Shown: positions 14,951 to 18,398 of the stretch, in pieces
Layout: every line of letters begins with the position of its first letter
Position numbering within the stretch: position 1 is the first letter of the stretch
Origin: CAYMEK01 sp964389305
GTDB taxonomy: Bacteria > Spirochaetota > Spirochaetia > SZUA-6 > DRHE01
Reading direction: 5' to 3'
DNA length: 18,398 nt
Assembly (NCBI GenBank): GCA_964389305.1
Contig: CAYMEK010000077.1
Span: 1 to 18,398 of the forward strand
Translations under genes and position numbers: made by a program
Notes under the pieces: generated by a model
Database searches by the model: none
The model's input: the letters and a program-made list of their open reading frames with translations, nothing else
Told to the model about the DNA's origin: nothing

Positions 14951-15673
14951 TCAATTCAGCTTCCGGATGCGGACCTCCACCTCCGGTACGTCTTCGAGCA
15001 GCTTAACGAGCCTCTCCGTGTCTGTGTCGCCGAAGTGGTAGGGATACAGGATTTGCGGCCTTATGGCCCGGGCCGCCTCGGCGGCCTGTTCGGGGGTCAT
15101 AGTGTAGGGTTGATTCATAGGCAGGAAGGCGACGGCGATGTCCCGCAGCCCCATCATCTGCGGATGGTTCTCCGTGTCTCCGGCCACATATACCCGCTTA
15201 CCTGCGAACGTCAGCAGGTAACCGTTGTCTCTACCTTTGGGATGGAAGCGATCTCTGCCCGGACTGGTATTGTAGGCAGGTACCGCTTCGATGGCAATGC
15301 CGGATACTGTACGTACCTCGCCGTTGTTCATCACCTCGCCCTCACCAAGTTGGGCGGCTGCATCGGCGTTCAGCACGATCCGGGTGGACTCCTGGCGGAT
15401 TTGCCGAATCGCTTCCGGATCGAGATGATCGAAATGACTGTGGGTGACGAGAATCAAATCCGCTTTCGGCAGCTTGCTGTAATCCGCCTCTGCGCTTACA
15501 GGATCGACGTGAATTACCTGCCCGCCATACGTGAACATCAGCGTTCCATGACCGATGAAGTACATATCGAGGGTTCCGCCGCTGACAGACAGGCTGTCCG
15601 ATTCGATTCCCTCCAGGGAGAACAGCGCGGCCGCCGAAGACAGATACCGGAGATCGAACAAAAGCCTTCTCAC
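14951..15673 (-). CDS. Metallo-beta-lactamase-fold metal-dependent hydrolase (UPF0173/UlaG-like)
   Basis: A 240-residue hydrolase. The metal motif HSHFDH (His78, His80, Asp82, His83) in LVTHSHFDHLDP is intact. Further metal ligands are likely at Asp166 in YVAGDTE and His213 in YPYHFGD. The family's usual first strand starts at about residue 36 (DMYFIGHGTLMF). The 35 residues before it are an extra, moderately hydrophobic N-terminal segment, neither a clean signal peptide nor a lipobox. The GTG start at 15673 is convincing because GAGGAGG lies 5 bases upstream. The substrate is unknown; this group includes broad hydrolases of phosphate or lactone esters. It has its own promoter overlapping an 11-base palindrome and is probably monocistronic. 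Confidence 0.85.
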   Translation of the reverse strand: MRRLLFDLRYLSSAAALFSLEGIESDSLSVSGGTLDMYFIGHGTLMFTYGGQVIHVDPVSAEADYSKLPKADLILVTHSHFDHLDPEAIRQIRQESTRIVLNADAAAQLGEGEVMNNGEVRTVSGIAIEAVPAYNTSPGRDRFHPKGRDNGYLLTFAGKRVYVAGDTENHPQMMGLRDIAVAFLPMNQPYTMTPEQAAEAARAIRPQILYPYHFGDTDTERLVKLLEDVPEVEVRIRKLN

Positions 15674-15691
15674 TATCGCCTCCTCTAAACT

Positions 15692-15720
15692 ATGATAATC
15701 ATCTCACTTAGACGGGGCAA
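15692..15720 (-). promoter_or_regulatory. Hydrolase promoter with overlapping palindrome
   Basis: On the - strand, TTGCCC (15715-15720), 17 bases and TATCAT (15692-15697, 5 of 6) form a promoter for the hydrolase gene. The -10 lies in ATGATAATCAT (15692-15702), an 11-base palindrome that equals the core of the classical Fur box without its outer arms. A metal-dependent repressor is possible but not demonstrated. Confidence 0.45.
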
Positions 15721-15728
15721 TCGCCCCG
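15713..15728 (-). other. GC hairpin after the diguanylate cyclase gene
   Basis: CGGGGC and GCCCCG pair perfectly around a 4-base loop, 23 bases beyond the diguanylate cyclase stop. No T tract follows on the - strand. It may mark the transcript end, although it overlaps the -35 of the next gene. Confidence 0.4.
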
Positions 15729-15750
15729 CTGTTCCTGTAATGCGCCGGCC

Positions 15751-16995
15751 TCAGTTCCTCTGTTTCCCCTCTTTTTCACGGTACATGCGCTCATCCGCCT
15801 CCGCCATAAGCTCATCGAGAGAGCGCGGTTTCTGCGGGTCGTAGTGAGCAATACCTGCGCTCAAGGAAAGCTTGTAGGGGCGATCCTCGGTGACGGCGTG
15901 CACATCCAGGGTTTGCTTCAACCGGTTGATCAGGATGTTCTCCGAGGCGCCCTGGAAATGGACGGCCAGGGCGGCGAACTCGTCTCCTCCGATGCGGCCG
16001 ATGATGTCCGATTTCCTGAAAGTCTTTTGGAGAACTGCTGCGGCTTCGACGAGCACCTTGTCGCCCTCTTGATGACCGAAGGAATCATTGATCCATTTCA
16101 TGCCGTCGAGATCCACAAAAACAAGGATCATGGCTTCCCTGGTCCTCTCTGCGATCTTGAACTGCTGCTGGGCAAGAAGAAAGAAGCCGCGGCGGTTGTA
16201 GAGGCCGGTCAGCTCGTCTGTAATCGACATTTTCTCAAGCAGCGATTCCATTCTCTTTCGATCCGTTATATCGAGGATGATTCCGATCAATCCCTCTATG
16301 TTGCCCTCAGCACCGGTGTAGGTGGCCTTGTGGTAAACAACGTGGTGTATTGTACCGTCGGGGAATCGACGGCTGGTTTCGTATATCTGGATCCCGGGAT
16401 TCGCATACAGCTCTTCATCCTTTTCGTGGTACTTGTCGGCCAGCTCCTTGGGATGAAAATCATAGATAGTCTTGCCGACTATCTCCTCCCGAGAAAGACC
16501 GAGAGAGACGGCGAAAGCCTTGTTGCAGCCTCGATATACTCCCTTCCTGCTCTTGTAGAATATAGGGGCGGGGATACTGTCGATCAGTTTCTGCAGGAAC
16601 TGGAACTGGTCGGCGTGTACTCTTTGTGTGAGCAGTTGCTCGGTAATGTCCGTCATCGTACCCAGAGCGGCTGGCCGGCCGTTGTACAGCGATCGGCAGG
16701 CAAAGACATCGACGTGACGCATTTCTCCGTCTTTTCTTAGTAGCCTGCAGCGAAAACAGCCGCCGGCCGCTTCGCCGCTCCCGTATTTCTCCATGTTGTC
16801 GGCTACGAGCCGGCGGTCGGCGGGGGCTACGAAATCCATCAGGCCGCACGTATCAATGCACTCATCGGGAGTGCATCCGCAGATCCCTGCGCAGGCCCTA
16901 TTCAAGTACCTGAAAAGATTATCCTGGATCAGGTATACACCGAAACTCGTGTTCTCAATGAGGATCTTGTAGAGTTGTCCCGACTCTTTGAGCAG
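15751..16995 (-). CDS. PAS-PAS-GGDEF diguanylate cyclase, probable CTG start
   Basis: About 414 residues if begun at CTG 16995. It has two PAS domains (about 8-120 and 131-247) followed by GGDEF. It is expected to make c-di-GMP from two GTP: GGDEF (336-340) is intact, metal Asp295 sits in FVDLDG, and INDSFGHQEGD is present. The product-inhibition site RKSD (327-330) lies five residues before GGDEF. The first TTG in frame (16905) would cut off the front of the first PAS domain, since LYKILIENTSFGVYLIQDN lies upstream in the same frame. That frame has no ATG, GTG or TTG before it, but CTG 16995 has GGGAGG nine bases upstream and a promoter near 17050. The first PAS domain carries a cluster of cysteines. 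No membrane span or signal peptide is visible, so it is probably a cytoplasmic sensor. Confidence 0.82.
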   Translation of the reverse strand: MLKESGQLYKILIENTSFGVYLIQDNLFRYLNRACAGICGCTPDECIDTCGLMDFVAPADRRLVADNMEKYGSGEAAGGCFRCRLLRKDGEMRHVDVFACRSLYNGRPAALGTMTDITEQLLTQRVHADQFQFLQKLIDSIPAPIFYKSRKGVYRGCNKAFAVSLGLSREEIVGKTIYDFHPKELADKYHEKDEELYANPGIQIYETSRRFPDGTIHHVVYHKATYTGAEGNIEGLIGIILDITDRKRMESLLEKMSITDELTGLYNRRGFFLLAQQQFKIAERTREAMILVFVDLDGMKWINDSFGHQEGDKVLVEAAAVLQKTFRKSDIIGRIGGDEFAALAVHFQGASENILINRLKQTLDVHAVTEDRPYKLSLSAGIAHYDPQKPRSLDELMAEADERMYREKEGKQRN

Positions 16996-17004
16996 ACTCT
17001 CCCA

Positions 17005-17010
17005 CCTCCC
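17005..17010 (-). promoter_or_regulatory. Ribosome binding site supporting the CTG start
   Basis: GGGAGG on the - strand lies nine bases before CTG 16995. It is the strongest such site upstream of the GGDEF gene. The only canonical start near it (GTG, overlapping its end) is in another frame and stops after about 16 codons. Confidence 0.5.
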
Positions 17011-17049
17011 TCGAGTCGAGTTATCACGAAGGCCCGAAGTTGCAGGCGA

Positions 17050-17058
17050 ATTATACCA
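17050..17058 (-). promoter_or_regulatory. Extended -10 promoter of the diguanylate cyclase gene
   Basis: TGGTATAAT on the - strand is an extended -10 with a perfect TATAAT. No good -35 is seen. The start of transcription near 17043 would leave a leader of about 48 bases before CTG 16995, and means that translation must begin downstream of 17043. Confidence 0.5.
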
Positions 17059-17114
17059 TAAATAAGCGGGGCTTTCACTGCGCCAGACAATAGATTGCGC
17101 TTTCCTGGTGCAAT

Positions 17115-17131
17115 ATCAGGAAATCCCTGAT
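17115..17131. other. Inverted repeat in the divergent intergenic region
   Basis: ATCAGG and CCTGAT pair perfectly around AAATC. It lies between the outward-facing promoters of the GGDEF and peptidase genes and could be an operator. No regulator is assigned. Confidence 0.3.
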
Positions 17132-17159
17132 TGTCTCTCTGAGACCGTTGCGTATCATA

Positions 17160-17189
17160 TTGAACGACAATGGGACCTGGCGATATTAT
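17160..17189 (+). promoter_or_regulatory. Peptidase promoter
   Basis: TTGAAC (17160-17165), an 18-base spacer and TATTAT (17184-17189, 5 of 6) lie 80 bases before the peptidase ATG. This would give a leader of about 75 bases and excludes the upstream in-frame ATG at 17108 as the start. Confidence 0.45.
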
Positions 17190-17269
17190 ATCGAAATCAT
17201 CGCAGTCTCAGTTGGAAGACGGAGATGATGCGTGGAGGAAGAAAGAGTATCGCGAAGGAGGATTGCATT

Positions 17270-18196
17270 ATGAGCGACCTTAATCCAAAACACGGAATGG
17301 GATGGCTGCCGGACTATCCCGACATACGTGACTACGACGTCGATGCGACCCAAGTGAGCAGCAGACTGAAGGCTCTCGGACGAAAAGAATCGATCAAGGA
17401 CATGCTCAAAAGGATCGGAATCCCGAAGCTGCAATCGGCGAAGCTGGATCCCCAGGTGGATCTGAGGGACTATTGCACGCCCATTGAAGACCAGGAAAAC
17501 ATCGGGTCCTGCACAGCCCAAGCAGGCGTCGGCCTGGTGGAATATTTTGAGAAGCGGGCTTTCGGACGTCACCTCGACGCCTCACGGCTCTTTCTGTACA
17601 AAGTCACGAGGAACCTCCTGGGATTGACCGGAGACACCGGGGCGTTTCTCCGGACCACGATGGCCGCAATGGCCCTATTCGGAGTTCCTCCTGAGGAGTA
17701 CTGGGAGTACGAAACAGAGAAATTCGACGTCGAGCCCAGTGCATTCTGTTACGCGTTCGGACAGAGCTATCAAGCCCTGCAGTACTACCGGCTTGATCCG
17801 CCGGCCACGCCGAAAGACGAGCTGCTTGCTCGAATCAAAACGGGGATAGCCGCGAAGCTGCCGTCGATGTTTGGATTCGTCGTGTACGAGTCCTATCGGC
17901 AAGCCGAGGCGACGGGCGAAATCCCCTATCCGACACTCACGGAGAGAGTGCTCGGCGGTCATGCTGTCGATGCGGTTGGTTATGATGACGCCAAGGAGAT
18001 CACCAATACGAATCCCGGGGGAACGACGACGAAGGGAGCTCTCCTCATAAGAAACTCGTGGGGGGTAGGATGGGGCGACGAGGGATACGGATGGCTGCCG
18101 TACGAATATGTGCTGAAAGGATTGGCCGAAGACTGGTGGTCTCTGCTCAAGAACGAATGGATCGACACGGACCAGTTTGGCCTGGATAAAGACTAG
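17270..18196 (+). CDS. Papain-family (C1A) cysteine peptidase
   Basis: A 308-residue peptidase with the full catalytic set: Gln75 (oxyanion hole) and Cys81 in DQENIGSCTAQA, His231 in GGHAVDAVGYDD, and Asn262 in LLIRNSWGVGWGDEGY. The N terminus carries GWLPDYPDIRDY, a motif I know from bacterial C1A peptidases. There is only a short N-terminal segment (about 60 residues) and no signal peptide, so it is cytoplasmic or exported by another route. The start at 17270 has AAGGAGG at 17255-17261 with ideal spacing. An in-frame ATG at 17108 would add 54 residues of non-conserved sequence across the predicted promoter and is rejected. It stands alone, divergent from the GGDEF gene; the substrate is unknown. 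Confidence 0.9.
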   Translation: MSDLNPKHGMGWLPDYPDIRDYDVDATQVSSRLKALGRKESIKDMLKRIGIPKLQSAKLDPQVDLRDYCTPIEDQENIGSCTAQAGVGLVEYFEKRAFGRHLDASRLFLYKVTRNLLGLTGDTGAFLRTTMAAMALFGVPPEEYWEYETEKFDVEPSAFCYAFGQSYQALQYYRLDPPATPKDELLARIKTGIAAKLPSMFGFVVYESYRQAEATGEIPYPTLTERVLGGHAVDAVGYDDAKEITNTNPGGTTTKGALLIRNSWGVGWGDEGYGWLPYEYVLKGLAEDWWSLLKNEWIDTDQFGLDKD

Positions 18197-18258
18197 CTTC
18201 TCCGCCGGCAGAGCGTTTGGTAAAGATATTCTCCTATCTCACGGCCAGGTTTTCGTAT

Positions 18259-18278
18259 GTATCAATAGGCGTATCAAT
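18259..18278. repeat. Short direct repeat GTATCAAT
   Basis: Two copies of GTATCAAT (18259-18266 and 18271-18278) are spaced 12 bases start to start, about one helical turn, in the gap between the peptidase and tRNA genes. They may be a binding site or chance. Confidence 0.25.
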
Positions 18279-18293
18279 GACCTTTTTTACGGA

Positions 18294-18331
18294 CAATAAA
18301 AAACGGCATAAGCGTTAATTGCTTATACCGT
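18294..18331 (-). terminator. Rho-independent terminator of the tRNA-Val transcript
   Basis: On the - strand, ACGGTATAAGC and GCTTATGCCGT form an 11-base-pair stem (one G-T pair) with a 7-base loop, followed directly by a T tract. It lies 12 bases beyond the tRNA 3' end. Confidence 0.85.
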
Positions 18332-18343
18332 ATATATTAAAAA

Positions 18344-18398
18344 TGGGCGATACTGGGATTGAACCAGTGACTTCTACCGTGTGAAAGCAGAAGCCGGA
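18344..18398 (-). tRNA. tRNA-Val (anticodon CAC), 5' end outside the window
   Basis: The 3' part of a tRNA on the - strand. The anticodon arm is CTGCT-TTCACAC-GGTAG, a 5-base-pair stem with two wobble pairs and anticodon CAC. The variable loop is AAGTC, the T arm is ACTGG-TTCAATC-CCAGT, and the 3' acceptor strand is ATCGCCC with discriminator A. CCA is not encoded. A frame shift of the loop would read TTC (Glu), but then the anticodon stem does not pair. The D arm and 5' acceptor strand lie past the window edge. Confidence 0.88.

Noticed and set aside
15844..16740. 298-residue open frame on the + strand antisense to the GGDEF gene
   Set aside because: The opposite strand encodes intact PAS and GGDEF motifs. 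This frame has none.
17108..17269. Upstream ATG for the peptidase
   Set aside because: It lies ahead of the likely promoter at 17160-17189 and lacks a ribosome binding site. ATG 17270 has AAGGAGG and begins conserved sequence.
18344..18398. tRNA-Glu (TTC) reading of the partial tRNA
   Set aside because: With TTC as anticodon the flanking stem does not pair. With CAC a 5-base-pair stem and 7-base loop form.
1..18398. CRISPR arrays, insertion sequences, attachment sites or toxin-antitoxin pairs
   Set aside because: Looked for; no regularly spaced repeats, transposase or integrase motifs, or paired small ORFs were seen.

Overview
The window reads as ordinary chromosome from a free-living, GC-rich Gram-negative bacterium, most likely a spirochaete (Spirochaetota). 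This is inferred from several features: serial lipoproteins with short lipoboxes, signal-peptide/PEGA-like/barrel proteins, a HAMP-class III cyclase next to a TPR/coiled-coil membrane protein, and AT-rich promoter islands between GC-rich genes. No rRNA, 16S fragment or other taxonomic marker is present, so this is a guess. I see no insertion sequence, phage gene, CRISPR array or integrase.

Layout. (1) Positions 1-1638, + strand: the end of a three-gene membrane redox operon, comprising a truncated polyferredoxin-type Fe-S membrane protein, an anchored helical-repeat protein of unknown role and a DUF4405 cytochrome-b-like protein. (2) 1655-2794, - strand: a DUF362 protein with two C-terminal 4Fe-4S sites, convergent with that operon. 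(3) 2895-7522, + strand: four tightly coupled envelope genes in the order PEGA-like/barrel, lipoprotein, PEGA-like/barrel, lipoprotein. I recognise no described system here, and it is the best candidate for something new in the window. (4) 7646-9900, - strand: tdh-kbl, which convert threonine to glycine plus acetyl-CoA, with a divergent XRE-cupin regulator at 10104-10682. The two promoters share a candidate operator.

(5) 10693-14722, - strand: a membrane class III adenylate cyclase followed by a large anchored coiled-coil/TPR protein. (6) 14723-14950: an intergenic island with a promoter, a strong ribosome binding site and a possible 26-residue ORF. (7) 14951-15673, - strand: a metallo-beta-lactamase-fold hydrolase. 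(8) 15751-16995, - strand: a PAS-PAS-GGDEF diguanylate cyclase whose real start is probably a CTG upstream of the first TTG. (9) 17270-18196, + strand: a papain-family (C1A) cysteine peptidase without a signal peptide. (10) 18344-18398, - strand: the 3' part of tRNA-Val(CAC), cut by the window edge, with a rho-independent terminator beyond it.

The genes fall into independent units: electron transfer at the membrane, an envelope module, threonine catabolism under a local regulator, and two nucleotide second-messenger systems (cAMP and c-di-GMP). Product assignments rest on motif reading by eye; no database search was run.
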